From the NCBI RefSeq assembly GCF_033115175.1, contig NC_084831.1:46160002-46224001 (forward strand): a stretch of 64,000 bases of DNA. The letters run 5' to 3'. The stretch is from Lepus europaeus. Lineage: Eukaryota; Chordata; Mammalia; Lagomorpha; Leporidae. The position numbers and the translations under genes were made by a program. The notes below the pieces were generated by a model. The model was not told where the DNA came from. It searched no databases and saw only the letters and a list, made by a program, of their open reading frames with translations. This document shows positions 46,270 through 57,937 of this stretch, in pieces (positions within the stretch are counted from its first letter, which is position 1; each line of letters starts with the position of its first letter).

Positions 46270-46400
46270 TAATCTTCACAGGCAATCTGGTGGTGCTGTG
46301 CCCACTTCACAGAGCAGAGCACTGAGGCTGCAGGAGCTAGATGGCATGCCCAGTGTGGGAGCAGAGCCCGGCCTCTGGGTGTCACGCTACCTCACCTACA
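46270..46400 (-). repeat. MIR SINE split by a C repeat
   Basis: aatcttcacaggcaatctgg, gagcactgaggctgcagg and gcagagcccggcctctggg. Confidence 0.65.
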
Positions 46401-47584
46401 GCTGGCGTCTCCTCTATAGATTTGAGCTCAGACAGGCGGAACGGGCTGCCCAGGGTCCCAGAGCTGACAGAGTAACCCTGGTCAGAGGGGGTGACGGAGA
46501 GATCTGACCCAGCTGCCCTGGCTGGAGGGGTGGTGCTCCTGGCAGAAGGACTTCTGGGAAGGGGTGGACCTGGAACAAGGCATCCGGTGAGGGCCCTGGA
46601 TTTGAGCAGAGGGCTCCTGGGTAGGAGGTTGGGGAAAGGCAGCGGGGGAGAGGCTGAAGGAGATGGGTGGGAGGGCAGTGGAGGCAAAGGCAACCTGGCA
46701 GGCCCTGAGTGAGTGCCCGGATTGGAGTGGGACTTTCCTGGGATCCGCTGAACTTCCTGCCTGTCCCCTCCACTCCCACTGGACTGGGGCTATGCCATTC
46801 CCAGGGCAGGGAGCCCTTCCTTCCTCCCGGATCAGGGTCCAGGATCTGGAGGTGCGTGGTCCTGAGAGCTGAGCTACTGCCTGAAGACCCCTTCTTGGAC
46901 AGGGGCGGGGGCCAGGACCTCCTGTGGGTAGCGGGTCCCAGCCTGATCTGTAATAAAGCAAGCCACTGTAGTATAGTGGGACAGGGAATGTTGACAGCAT
47001 CCAGGATGGCAGGCTGCCCTGCCTGCAGTGAGGGAGAGGGTCCCTAGGGAGGGAGGGGAACACGCACACACAGGTGACCCAGGTGGGAGCACCCTGAGGG
47101 CCACTGTGCAGGCCTGTCTGAGGCCTGGGGACCTCGAGGCCAGGAAGGAGGGCAGTACGTGGTGAGCGTGAGGGCGGCCCATGCGAAAGACGTCCACATG
47201 CACACATTGCTGCTCAGCGTGGTCCCTACCACACAGGGAGAGGCCTGGCTGTGCACACACAGAGTGACTGGCATCGGCTTAGACCTGGTTCCAAGTCCAG
47301 CACTGACCTGGGGCAAGCTGTCGCCCCAGGGGTTGTCCTGGGTTGTGTGGAGTAAGCCATGGGGCAGCTGCAAAATGCAGGGCGTGGTGCCCGGCCAGGT
47401 TTGTGCCCAGCACACCCTCTGTGTGCAGGCCAAAGGAGCAGTGGGCAGGACATGTCCCCGCAGGGCCACATGGTGACTTCTGTGTTGCATTTTTATTCTC
47501 GTCTGTGGTTCCTTCTTTTCCCCACAAGGAGCCGTGGCCACTTTCAGGCAGAGTAAAATGCCCCCCAGTCTCCTGGTGCAGGCG

Positions 47585-47720
47585 AGAGTCCCTGTCTCTG
47601 AACTTGGGCAGCTCCCTCGCCTCTTGGGGCTGCGTCTCCTCTTTTGTAAAATGAGCATCTTCCCAGCCCTGACCACGGGGACTCGGGCAGGTGCTGAGCG
47701 TGCAGCAGGCCTTCCCCGGG
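47585..47720 (+). repeat. MIR SINE
   Basis: ctctgaacttgggcagctcc, tgcgtctcctcttttgtaaaatg and gcaggtgctgagcgtgcagc. Confidence 0.62.
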
Positions 47721-47964
47721 GCCCTAGCGCACAGGCGAGGGTGCCCTGTGGCTGGTTTGCTGGCGCATTTTGCACCTGCTGCCTTCTCCAGCCTTCCCGC
47801 ACTGTCTGACGGGGACAGGGTGCAGGTGTAGCCGGCTTCTGCTTCTTTTTCTCCCTGCATGAGCTGCACACCAGAGGCAGGAATTCACAGGCGGGAAGTC
47901 CTAGGCACTGACAAGTGGCCTCTCTCGGCCCTTGGGCATTTTCATGTGTCCTCAGAGAAGCTTG

Positions 47965-48300
47965 CTTTCTTCTTCTTCTTCTTCTTTTTTTTAAGATTTA
48001 TTTATTCAAAAGTCAGAGTTACACAGAGAGAGGAGAGACAGAGAGAGAGGTCTTCCATCCGCTGATTCACTCCCCAGTTGGCCACAACGGCCAGAGCTGT
48101 GCCGATCTGAAGCCAGGAGCTTCTTCTAGGTCTCCTACACAGGTGTAGGGGCCCAAGGACTTGGGCCATCTTCTACTGCTTTCCCAGGCCATAGCAGAGA
48201 GCTGGATCGAAAGTGGAGCAGCCGGGTCTCAAACCAGCGCCCATATGGGATGTGGGCACTTCAAGCCAGAGCGTTAACCCACTGCGCCACAGCGCCAGCC
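47965..48300 (-). repeat. C-repeat SINE in TMEM61 intron 1
   Basis: Imperfect flanking repeat cctcagaga(a/g)gctt. A ttc run precedes the tail. Head cgccacagcgccagcccc. Confidence 0.94.
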
Positions 48301-48715
48301 CCCTCAGAGAGGCTTTCTGTGGTGAGGGTTAGGCTGTCTTGGGAGGAGCCCATGGAAGCCAGCAGGCCGAGGGAAGTGTGGGGACAGTGCACAGCCTACA
48401 GACTGGCCTTGGGGACAGCCTGCTCCCAGGCTTCGGCCTCAGCTGTCTGTGTGGGCCAGGGCCAGGCCTCCTTCCAATACTCTTTTCCCGTGTGTTGCTT
48501 TCTTTCCCTGAGCCGACACTGCAGGCCAAACTTGGTATGCTGGCTTGAAAACAGCACAGCACCACGTGTGCTTCCTCCTGGTTGCCAGACGCTTGTGCTG
48601 AGCTTCTTGGATGTGTTTTAAATGGGTTAACGTTAATCATCCCACACAGAAGTCACGCCGCAGCTCACTTCCCGCTTCTTTGCTTTTTGAACATTTTGCC
48701 ACATTCACTTTTTTT

Positions 48716-49054
48716 TTTTTTTTTTTTGACAGGCAGAGTAGACAGTGAGAGAGAGACAGAGACAGAAAGGTCTTCCTTTACCGTTGGTTCACCCTCCAAT
48801 GGCTGCTGCGTCCGGTGCGCTGCGGCTGGCACACCGCGCCAATCTGAAGCCAGGAGCCAGGTGCTTCTCCTGGTCTCCCATGGGGTGCAGGGCCCAAGCA
48901 CTTGGGCCATCCTCCACTGCACTCCCGGGCCACAGCAGAGAGCTGGACTGGAAGAGGGGCAACCGGGACAAAATCTGGCGCCCCGACTGGGACTAGAACC
49001 CGGGGTGCCGGCGCCTCAAGGCCGAGGATTATCCCATTGAGCCACGGTGCTGGC
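48716..49054 (-). repeat. C-repeat SINE, CACACCAGG/GTCAAAAA subfamily, 19-bp target duplication
   Basis: tgccacattcacttttttt occurs perfectly at 48,697-48,715 and 49,055-49,073. It carries the subfamily marks in reverse (ttgacaggcagagtagacag, gactgggactagaacccggg). The right-hand duplication includes the T tail of the older SINE that follows. Confidence 0.96.
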
Positions 49055-49073
49055 TGCCACATTCACTTTTTTT

Positions 49074-49414
49074 AAAAAAAGATTTATTTATTTTGAAAGG
49101 GGGAGAGGGAGAGGGAGAGGGAGAGGGAGAGGGAGAGGGAGAGGGAGAGGGAGAGGGAGAGGGAGAGGTCTTCCATCTGCTGCTTCACTGTCCAGCGCTA
49201 GACCAGGCCAAAACCAGGAGCCAGAAGCTACATCCAGGTCTCCCACAAAGGTGCAGGGGCGCAAACACTTGGGCTGTCTTCTGTTGCTTTTCCCCTGCCA
49301 ATAGCAGAGAGCTAGATCAGAAGTGCAGCGAGCAGCCAGGACACGAAGCGGCGCCCTATGGGATGCTAGTGTTGCAGGCAGCGGCTTTCTCAGCTACGCC
49401 ACAGCGCCGGCCTC
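49074..49414 (-). repeat. C-repeat SINE carrying a GGGAGA array
   Basis: Antisense, with the usual GA tract replaced by a hexanucleotide array. Ends cgccacagcgccggcc. Confidence 0.94.
49098..49169 (+). repeat. GGGAGA hexanucleotide microsatellite, about 12 units
   Basis: Uninterrupted gggaga units between the SINE tail and the gtcttccatctgctgc segment. All-purine on this strand, and likely to vary in length. Confidence 0.93.
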
Positions 49415-49721
49415 ACCTTTCCATTTCTTTATACTTGGACATTCAGGCCTTTTCCACATCATGGCCTCCTAGGCAAGGCCACGGTGAGCATCTCTGTGCA
49501 TGACGTTTTGTCCCACGTCGTGAAGTTCACCCTCAGACTTTTCAGCGTCCTCTTTCCCCCTTGCTCCGGGTCTTCAAATATTTCCCTGCTGGATGGGGAG
49601 GGCAGTGTGGTGCCCCCATGGGCCTGGGTGGCCCACCTGTCATGTGCTCACTCTCCTGGCTCCCAGCCTCTCGTACCCAGCAAGTGACAAAGCTCCTGGC
49701 ACCTGCAGAGTCCCAGAGTGA

Positions 49722-50372
<651 letters not shown>

Positions 50373-50517
50373 TAGATCTGTGAGCGTTATGCCAGCATTT
50401 CTCAATCTTTTCTCATTACCGCCTCCACTCAGTCTTCTTAGCCATTTTTTCTTAATCCTCCCAGGACATTTGAACACCACCGATGTAGTGTGTATCTGTT
50501 GTGTTCTGTGTGGATAC

Positions 50518-50580
50518 CAGGGTGCTCCACAAAGTTTGTGAGAAATGCACGCTGTGAAACAACTCGGCTGGGATTTCAGA
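50518..50580 (-). mobile_element. Mariner-like MITE fragment
   Basis: gggtgctccacaaagtttgtg, agaaatgcacgctgtgaaac and ctgggatttcag resemble the second half of the element at 12,075, read in reverse. Confidence 0.4.
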
Positions 50581-51869
50581 CTGTGCTGGAGCTGTAACGA
50601 GAGCATCAGCCGGGCCCAGAGCCGGCTTGTGCCTGGTAACAGCGCAGGCATCGCCCGCGCCTTTGTGCGCTCTGCCTCCCAGGGAGGGGCCTCTGTGGTC
50701 CCCTCCTGCCCGCCTCCCTTGGTGCAGCTCGCAGGCTGGAGAGTACGGGGCCTGCTGGCTGCAGAGCCTTCTTCCACCGCTGCCCAAGCCCTGGGCTGAG
50801 GCTTGAGCTGCTGAGCCTGACCTCTGACCTCCAACCTGTGACCTCTGGGAGCCAGCCTTTGCTGCAGGGAAAACCTACCCCCAGTTAAAGGTGCAGGAGC
50901 ATTCGCACTGGCGGCCTGGGCCTCCCCAGGACCAGCGAGGATGGCGTCTGGGTCCGATGGTCGCACTGCGGTGTGAGCTGACTGTTGGAGGTCAGGGCCG
51001 GTGCCTTCCTTCCTCCCGGGAGAAGACCAGCTCCCAGGCAGCGGCCAGCAGGAAGCAGGCCAGGCCTGAGACGCTCTGGCCTGGTGCCTGGCCCGCATGC
51101 ATGGGGCAGGTGGCATCTGCACACACGGCACTCACCTGCATCCACCTTGTCCAGCAGGAAGCCCACCTGGGGGCCTGCTTCAGGCTCTGGGACCCCAGTG
51201 TTGGGCTCTGAAACCAGGGTGGCTGGGTGTCAAGGCAGCGGCCCGTGCGAGCTGCCCACCCTTATCCCCGTCCCCGAGATGGTGTCTGCTCAGCCCAGCT
51301 GCCCACGCAGCCCCCAGGACGCCATGGGGACACTCCTGGGCTGCTCTTGCCCAAGCACCTGGCCATCAGGTCACAGCCAGAGGCCCCCCTCTCCTGGGCC
51401 TTCCCATCCCCACGTAATTGTCTACTCCTTCTCTGTGGCCTTGACTACTGATGGAACGCGTCCTGGGCACGGGGCCTGCTCAGAGATCTGACAAGACGGT
51501 CGTGGACGGCACACAGCGCCCCTGCCCCTGGGGAGCCCGCACCCTGACTGATAGCTCCGCCCCACGACCCCCACCTTCAGTGGGGACAGCAGGCAAGACC
51601 AGGTTCAGTCTCCGCGCCTTCTTCTGTGTCCTTGTACTGGCGGCTCAGGTTTCCTGAGCCGTGTCTGAGTCCCCCTCTGACAGTCCCACTGGGGACAGCC
51701 CTTTGCCTGTGACGACGCTGGGCTCTGGAAATGGATCGGTGGGAAGTGTGTCTGCTGTCAGGGTTCTGCACACTTCCGCTTCTCCGCCAGGGCTGGGCGT
51801 TACAGCGTACAGCGTGCTCTCCGGTGTACTCCCTGACTTGACCTTCACCAGCTGGTGAGGTTCACACAA

Positions 51870-51985
51870 AGACAAGACCCATTTTACAGATGAGGAAACT
51901 GAGGTAGGGTGAGGTTTTAGTCAGCTTGGGAAAGAGGCGTGACGGGTGGAGTCAGCGTGAGCCTCACCATCAAGCAAAGCCAGTG
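51870..51985 (-). repeat. MIR SINE fragment
   Basis: ccattttacagatgaggaaac and tgaggtagggtgag. Confidence 0.6.
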
Positions 51986-52619
51986 TTTTAGCCCTTGGTC
52001 GACACGTGACTTCCACTCATCTGTGGTGCCCCTCCCCCGCTGCAGTGCTCAGGAATAGGAAGTGAGGTTACAGGGCCCAGGTGTGGGGTGAACACAAGTT
52101 CCTCTGCTTCCCCCACTGCGTTTGCCTCCCTTGGCTGAGGGGCAGCAAGGCCAATGCCGGGCCCCAGAGTGGGTGAGCGCCAGCCCGGGTGCAGCTGCCT
52201 GTGTGTGGAGCCCATCCGAGCAGGACAACCCCGCATATGCCACGTACCCGGAATACGCCGTGAACAGAGCCCTCCTCCCAGGAGTGTGCGGTTCCTGGTG
52301 TTTGAGGCCAGGGCCTTGGAGACTTAGGTCTGGGTAGGCCCTGCTGGCCACCAAGGCAACAGTGGGTGGCCCGAGGGCCGCTCCACACCTGCCCTCTAAG
52401 CAAACTTCCTGCTCCGGCTGAGCTCACCGGGCACCTGTGCCTGGCTGTGCCAGCTGTCACCTGCTGGGTGGCCCCAGGCAGACCCAGAGCCCAGCTCCTG
52501 TCCCCAGGCCTCGCAGAGCTGGGGAGGGGCAGGGGCGTGGCCAGCAGGTGAGAAGGGCAGGGGTTGGGGGCTCTGGCTGGCTCACCTCTTTCTGAATGCT
52601 GCCGAAGCTTTACCCAAAG

Positions 52620-52760
52620 TGTCTCCCCGCCCTGAAGCTGTGACATGGGGATGATGGTCCTCATTTTACAGATGAGGAGAAAGGGGTTCAGAGGTGTGAA
52701 CAGAGCCCAGGTCACACAGCAATGGAACCCGGCTTACCAGCATCCGGGAGCCCTGTTCTT
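52620..52760 (-). repeat. MIR SINE
   Basis: gatggtcctcattttacag, atgaggagaaaggggttcag, ccaggtcacacagcaatgg and aacccggcttaccagcatcc. Confidence 0.78.
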
Positions 52761-52869
52761 GGTCCTGTCCTTCCCTGCCAAGGAGGCTGGGGGCGCGGCT
52801 CTGGAGGCAAGCGCAGGCAGTCCCGTGGCCGACTTCCCATACCAGGGCCGGAAGCCTGCAGGTGCTCTG

Positions 52870-52893
52870 AGTCTGTCTGTCTGTCTGTCTGTC
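52870..52893 (+). repeat. TCTG microsatellite
   Basis: Six tandem tctg units. Confidence 0.85.
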
Positions 52894-53356
52894 ACACAGC
52901 CTGTAGACACTCGGAGTCACTCCCTGTCCTTGGAACAGCCAAGCAGGGCCAGGTGGCGGCAGAGGAGGGCACGCGGGAGCCCAGAGTGGGGAGTGGGAGA
53001 GGTGCGTGTGCATGTGCGCGTGTGCACATGGGGTGGGGGGAGTGGTAAGGAGAACAGTCTCCAAGGAGCAGCAGGGTGGGGGAGGGGCATGGGGCGGGCT
53101 GTCCCTGCGGAGACGATGGAGGAGGCTTGAGGAGTGTGGGGGGCACATGTGGGGCACGGAGGGAGAGGCGGGAGGGCCGAGGCCTGCAGGGGCTGGCTCT
53201 TGCCATGCATCAGTCATACATACGGGATACTGGGAAGCCGCCCAGGCAGGAAGGCCAGGGTGGGAAGCCTCCCTCGCCCAAGCCTCCTCCTGTTCTCTGG
53301 CACGCAGTAGGTGTCTGCACGAGCCCCTGCTAACAGCTCTTGTTCTGTGTCCCCAG

Positions 53357-53576
53357 GACCCCAGAGGGAGTCACCATCCCCACTTATTCGGAAGCCATGC
53401 ACCGTCCACTGGCTGAGGGGCTGCCGACCCCACCTGTGTACCCCATGCAGGCAGACCTGAAGTGCAGTGCCCCGGGAGATGCCCTGCTTGGGACCCCGCC
53501 GCCCCTGCCCCCGCCCAGCTATGAGAGCGTCGTCCTTGACCTTGACGTCATTCAGGAGAGACGAGTCCTGCTCTAG
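53357..53576 (+). CDS. TMEM61: TMEM61, last coding exon: cytoplasmic tail with two PPxY motifs
   Basis: Continues the frame from exon 2 (codon 117 is split AG|G) through residues 117-189 to TAG at 53,574-53,576. The predicted protein has 189 residues; from memory the human one is about 210, so the rabbit C-terminus is shorter and diverges after the last tyrosine motif. The tail is Pro-rich and holds two PPxY motifs, PPVY (142-145) and PPSY (169-172), plus an IPTYSEA segment (124-130). PPxY motifs in membrane-protein tails usually bind WW domains of NEDD4-family ubiquitin ligases; that role is inferred here. The acceptor (tgtgtccccag) and the in-phase join support the exon strongly. Confidence 0.88.
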
Positions 53577-53722
53577 GTGCTGCAGGCACAGGCTCTTAGT
53601 CGGCCCTGAAACCGGAGACAAAACTGCACACAGAGCCTGCTCTGCAGTGTTTGCTATGTTGCTATGGAGCAAGCCACCCCCAAACTGCTGGCTTAAAATA
53701 AAGCCTATTTCAAGATGTCTCC
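53577..53722 (+). other. TMEM61: TMEM61 3' UTR
   Basis: Short untranslated stretch from the stop codon to just beyond the poly(A) signal at 53,697. The end is set about 20 bases after AATAAA, near a tgtctcctgatcctgtgggttt stretch that could act as the downstream GU-rich element. Confidence 0.6.
53697..53702 (+). terminator. TMEM61: AATAAA poly(A) signal of TMEM61
   Basis: Canonical hexamer 120 bases after the TMEM61 stop codon. It is followed by T/G-rich sequence. It is the first canonical signal after the stop. Confidence 0.7.
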
Positions 53723-53919
53723 TGATCCTGTGGGTTTCTGGGCCCAGCTGGGCGGTTCTTCTGCCACCTGTGATGTCAGCAAGGCTGCAGGCATTCAGAA
53801 CATCCACGCTGGCACGCTCATGTGGCTGGCGGTTAGTGGTGGCTACCCCTAGATTTTGTGTGGATGAGAAGGGAAGGCAGAGCCAGCCCAAGGTCACAGC
53901 TCAAGTTTATAACCAGATG

Positions 53920-54048
53920 AACGTGAACTCTGAGTCCAGACCACCTGTGCATGAGCTTACCAGGTACCATCTGAGTGGCCATGGACAAGTGACTTTCTCC
54001 ATCTCTGCCTCAGTGTCCTCCCCTGCAAAATGGGAATAAGAGTGGGAG
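53920..54048 (+). repeat. MIR SINE
   Basis: aactctgagtccagaccacc, catggacaagtgactttctcc, cctcagtgtcctcccctgc and aaaatgggaataag. Confidence 0.72.
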
Positions 54049-54065
54049 AATAGAGAGAAAGGGAG

Positions 54066-54103
<38 letters not shown>

Positions 54104-54361
54104 ATCTGCTGGTTCACTCCCCAGATGGCTGCAATGGTCAGGGCTGGGCCAGGCCAAGCAAAGCCAGGAGCCAGGAGCTTCTTCTCTGTCTCCCCCATGA
54201 GTGGCAGGGGTCCAAGCACTTGGGCCATCTTTTGCTGCTTCTCCCAGGTCATTAGCAGGGAGCTGGATTGGAAGCAGAGCAGCCTGGAATTGAACTGCCA
54301 CTTGTATGGGATGCAGGTATCGCAAGTGGCAGCTTTACCAGCTAAGCCACAGAGCCACCCC
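54049..54361 (-). repeat. C-repeat SINE
   Basis: Antisense with its tail lost into the preceding MIR and a GA run at 54,071-54,100. Ends aagccacagagccacccc. Confidence 0.9.
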
Positions 54362-54364
54362 CCA

Positions 54365-54629
54365 CCTCCACTTCTGAGCCAGCTGCCTGCTCACATGCAC
54401 CTGCTCACATGCAACAGATGGTGGCTCAAGTACTGGGGCTCCTGCCACCCACGTGGGAGGCCCATGGGAGACCCTGATGGTCTGCCTTGGCTCCCGGCTT
54501 CAGCCTAGCCTGGCCCCTGCTATTGTGAACATTTGGAGGGTGACCCAGTGAATGGAAAATCTCTGTGTCTCTCCCTCTCTCTGTGTTGCTCTGCCTTTCA
54601 AATAAACAAATAAAACTTTAGAAAAAAAA
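54365..54629 (+). repeat. C-repeat SINE, 5'-truncated
   Basis: Starts in the body (cacttctgagccagctgcc) and runs to aaataaacaaataaaacttt. Confidence 0.87.
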
Positions 54630-54633
54630 TTCT

Positions 54634-54917
54634 GGGGCAAGTGTTGGCACAGGTGTTAGATGCTCTGTGGGATGATTGCGTCCCCTATCAGAGTGTCTGG
54701 GTTCAAGTCCCAGCTCTGCCCCCAGTTCTCCCTTCCTGCTAATGTGTTCCCTGGTGGGCAGCAGGTGATGGCTGCCACCCATGAAGGAGACCTGGGTTGA
54801 GTTCTGGGCTCCTGGCTTGGGCTTGGGCTAGCCTGGCTCTCGTAGAATGAACCAGTGGATGGGAGATCTCTGTCTCTCTCTGCCTCTCAAATGAGTCAAT
54901 TAAAAATAAAAATTAAA
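54634..54917 (+). repeat. C-repeat SINE, older subfamily
   Basis: ggggcaagtgttggcacagg to caaatgagtcaattaaaaat, directly behind the previous copy. Confidence 0.85.
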
Positions 54918-54934
54918 GAGCCTCTCCACTACAT

Positions 54935-55015
54935 GTGATGGCGTCCCCACTCAACAGGCAGGGACACAGCCTCAGAGAGGCCAAGTCACAGAGCATGAAG
55001 TCAGAGCTGGTGTTT
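54935..55015 (-). repeat. MIR SINE fragment
   Basis: acacagcctcagagaggcc and aagtcacagagcatgaagtc. Confidence 0.55.
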
Positions 55016-56283
55016 TCCTTCAGGCCTGGCTGGGTCGCAGGCCTGGGCTTGTCCCAGAGCGGGGAGCGGGAGGGGTGTGTGTGTGTTCGAGCCTCCACGC
55101 CCCCTCCTGGTCTCCCAGCTTAGCAGCCAGAGCGAGCCTGTTAGAGACCAGGGGACAGCAGTCCTCAGGCTCAGGCCCAGAATGCCATAGGGTTCCAGTG
55201 CACGGTGCGCCGACCCCCACCTCCACTTCTGCGCTGGGGAGAGGGCTGGCATGGGTGGCTCCCGCCTTGCGCTCGGCTGCGGCCTGTCTCCCAGGGTCCC
55301 AGGCACTTGTCTCTCCTCTGCCTCCAGAAACTGCTCCCCAGGGCTGGCCCCGTACCCACTGGTGATGCTTTGCTAGCCCCCTCCCTACCAGGTCACCAAA
55401 ACCCAGATCCCCTCCTGTGCCTCTCTCCCTCTCACCCCTACCCTGTCACTGCTGCCCCTTCCGCTCCCTGCTATGACCCCAGGGCAAACTGAGGTCTGGA
55501 TCTGGAGTTGGAGTCCTGCTTTGGCCTTCTTGGGGGGAACCCACCAGCTCTGATTCCCGAAGGATTAATGGTGGGGCCTCCTGTCCCCAAAGCGAAGAAT
55601 TTCCCTGCGGGCAGTGAGTTAATAAGTTGCAGGTGTGACGGGAAGACCAGGGACCTTTCCCACCTTTCTTTCCAGGTCAACTCATCTGCGTCCTAGCCGG
55701 CAGCCCCCAGGAAAGCTGTCACTGGCTCAAGGTCACCAGCACCCTGGAGGCCCAGCCAAGGCCACAGAGCCAGTCTCCAGCTGGGTGAGCCTCTGTACCC
55801 TCTGAGCTGCCCTGTTCTCGCTGTGTGTGAGCAGGTGGGTCCCCATGCCCACTGCCAGGGCGCCTGGCCGAGGGGCCGCGTGAGGGCCAGGTCTGCCACT
55901 CTGCAGCCTGCAGCAGGCACCTCTTGGCTTCCTGGTGTCTTTTGTTCCCCGGGCACAGCTGGCACATCCCTTCACCTGCCATCCTGTGCCAGCCACCAGG
56001 GCCTTGGGTGTCAGGGACCCTGGGAACCCGATCTGGGAGCGCGGGGCCTCTCTCACGCTTTCCCCGGGCCCCTCCCAGTCATAAATCTCCCTGGCTGCTC
56101 CCCCAGCCGCTGCTGACTGCTCATCTGCTCTTTCTCTGATGGCAAAGATAAAGTCTGACTCAGCTTTCCCGTGTCGGCTGTGCTGTGACGCGTGTTTGCT
56201 ATGAGTCCTGTGGGAACACAAAGCGCTATTTTAATCATGATTAATATGGCTATGCTTGATAGCATCAATGCCATTTTCAGCTT
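55016..56283. other. Unique spacer between TMEM61 and BSND
   Basis: About 1.3 kb, GC-rich. The last 200 bases are AT-richer, with a possible homopurine/homopyrimidine edge. No supported exon. Confidence 0.4.
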
Positions 56284-56613
56284 TCTTTTTTTCTTTTTTT
56301 TTTTTTAAAGACTTGTTTATTTGAGAGGCAGAGAGACAGACAGATGAAGAGAGCGTCCATCCGCTGGTTCACTCTTTAAATGGCTGCAATGGCCGGGCTT
56401 GGGCCAGGTTGAAGCCAGGAACGAGGAGCTTCATCCAGTCTCCCACGTGAGTGGCAGGAGCCCAGGCACTCGGACCATCACCTGCTGCCTTCCCAGGCAC
56501 ATTAGCAGGAAGCAGCATCAGAAGCAGAGCAGAAGGGGCTCTAACTGGTACTCATATTGGACACCAGCGTTGCTGGCGGTGGCTTAACCCGCCATGTCAT
56601 AACGTGGGACCCG
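56284..56613 (-). repeat. C-repeat SINE
   Basis: Antisense with an interrupted T run. The decayed head ends aacgtgggaccc. Confidence 0.9.
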
Positions 56614-56632
56614 CTTTCTTAAAAATAACCCT

Positions 56633-56930
56633 GGGGGCACAGCATTGTGGCATAGCAGGTAAAGCTGCCACCTGCAGTGCCGGCATCCCATATGGGCGCC
56701 GGTGCAAGTCCCGGCTGCTCCACTTCTGATCCGGCTCCTTGCTAATGGCCTGGGGAAAGCGGTGGAAGATGGCCCAAGTACTTAGGCCCCCCCACACCCA
56801 CATAGGAGACCTGGAAGAAGCTCCTGGTTCCTGGCTTCAGCCTGGCCCAGCCCTGGCCATTGCAGCCATTTCGGGAGTGAATGGATGATCTCTCTCTCTG
56901 CCTTTCAAATAAAAAAAAAAAAAAAAAAAA
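56633..56930 (+). repeat. C-repeat SINE
   Basis: Sense copy lying between two antisense copies, with an uninterrupted A tail of 20 bases. Confidence 0.93.
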
Positions 56931-57212
56931 CCCACCTTATTACTTGAAAGGCAGAGAGAGAGGGCTTCCCTCTGCTGGTTCATTCCCCAGATGTTCACAA
57001 TATCCAAGACTAGGCTGGGCCAGGCCAAAACCAGGAACCTGGAACTCCATCAGGGTCCCCCACGCGGATGCAGGGGCCCTAGCACTGGGCCATCCTCCGC
57101 TGCCTTCCCAGGCACATCAGCAGGGAGCTGGATGGGCAGCAGAGCGGCGGGGACTGGAGTCGAGCACTCGGACGCAGGATGCGGGCGTCCCAAGCAGCGC
57201 CCCAAGACCTGC
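56931..57212 (-). repeat. C-repeat SINE
   Basis: Tail to tail with the preceding copy and so able to pair with it. Tail reduced to accttattacttgaaaggc. Confidence 0.88.
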
Positions 57213-57639
57213 CCTTTGAGCTCTTTCTTACCACACAGCTGTCCCTGAGCCAGGTGCTGGCCGACACCCAGGGGCCCAGTCCTGGACCCCGGCTGACTGG
57301 GAGCCACCGCGGCCGCTGTGGAAATGAGATCCTCTGGCTGGGCCTTCACCCTGTAAGGCAGACGCATGCCAGCTGCGGTGAGACACACTCCGGGCAGCAA
57401 ACCCCGTGCCTTCTCGCTCGCTGCCTCTTGAGCCCCTCCTCGGCTGTGACGCCACTTGGCAAGAATTTGCCGGAGGCTCTGCTGGAGCCAGCAGCCCTCT
57501 GTGCCCTTGACATAGCTGCTGCCGGCTCCATGGCAGCCAGAACCAGTGGACGTCACCTGCAAGGGACGAGTTCTCCTGGGCCTTCTGGAAAATTCCCCTG
57601 TGGACGCACGGCGTTTGGTGCACCCGGCGCTTGAGTGAC
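57213..57639. other. Unique GC-rich spacer
   Basis: Open frames on both strands (151 and 170 codons) cross the SINE edge and have no support. Confidence 0.35.
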
Positions 57640-57937
57640 TTTTTTATTTTAATATTTATTTATTTATTTGAGAAGCAGAGTTACAGACAGTGAGAGGGAG
57701 AGACAGAGAGAGGGGTTTTCCATCCACTGGTTCACTCCCCAGTTGGCCACAACAGCTGGAGCTGTGCTGATCCAAAACCAGGAGCCAGGAGCTTCTTCCA
57801 GGTCTCTCACGTGGGTGCAGGGGCCCAAGGACTTGGGCCACCTTCTACTGCTTTCCCGGGCCACAGCAGAGATCTGGATTGTTAGTGGGGCAGCCGGGAC
57901 TCGATCTGGGGCCCATATGGGATGCTGGCACTGTCTG
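57640..57937 (-). repeat. C-repeat SINE, missing the head
   Basis: Antisense. It stops at gggatgctggcactgtctgc, about 30 bases short of the usual head. Confidence 0.92.

Noticed and set aside
46482-47207. 241-codon minus-strand open frame near the TMEM61 promoter
   Set aside because: Considered as a divergent or antisense gene, but it has no domain, and the composition is that of the local GC-rich DNA.
47044-47871. 275-codon open frame on the minus strand, the longest in the window
   Set aside because: It lies antisense in TMEM61 intron 1 and overlaps a MIR. It has no recognisable domain, no promoter and no splice context; stop codons are rare in such GC-rich DNA.
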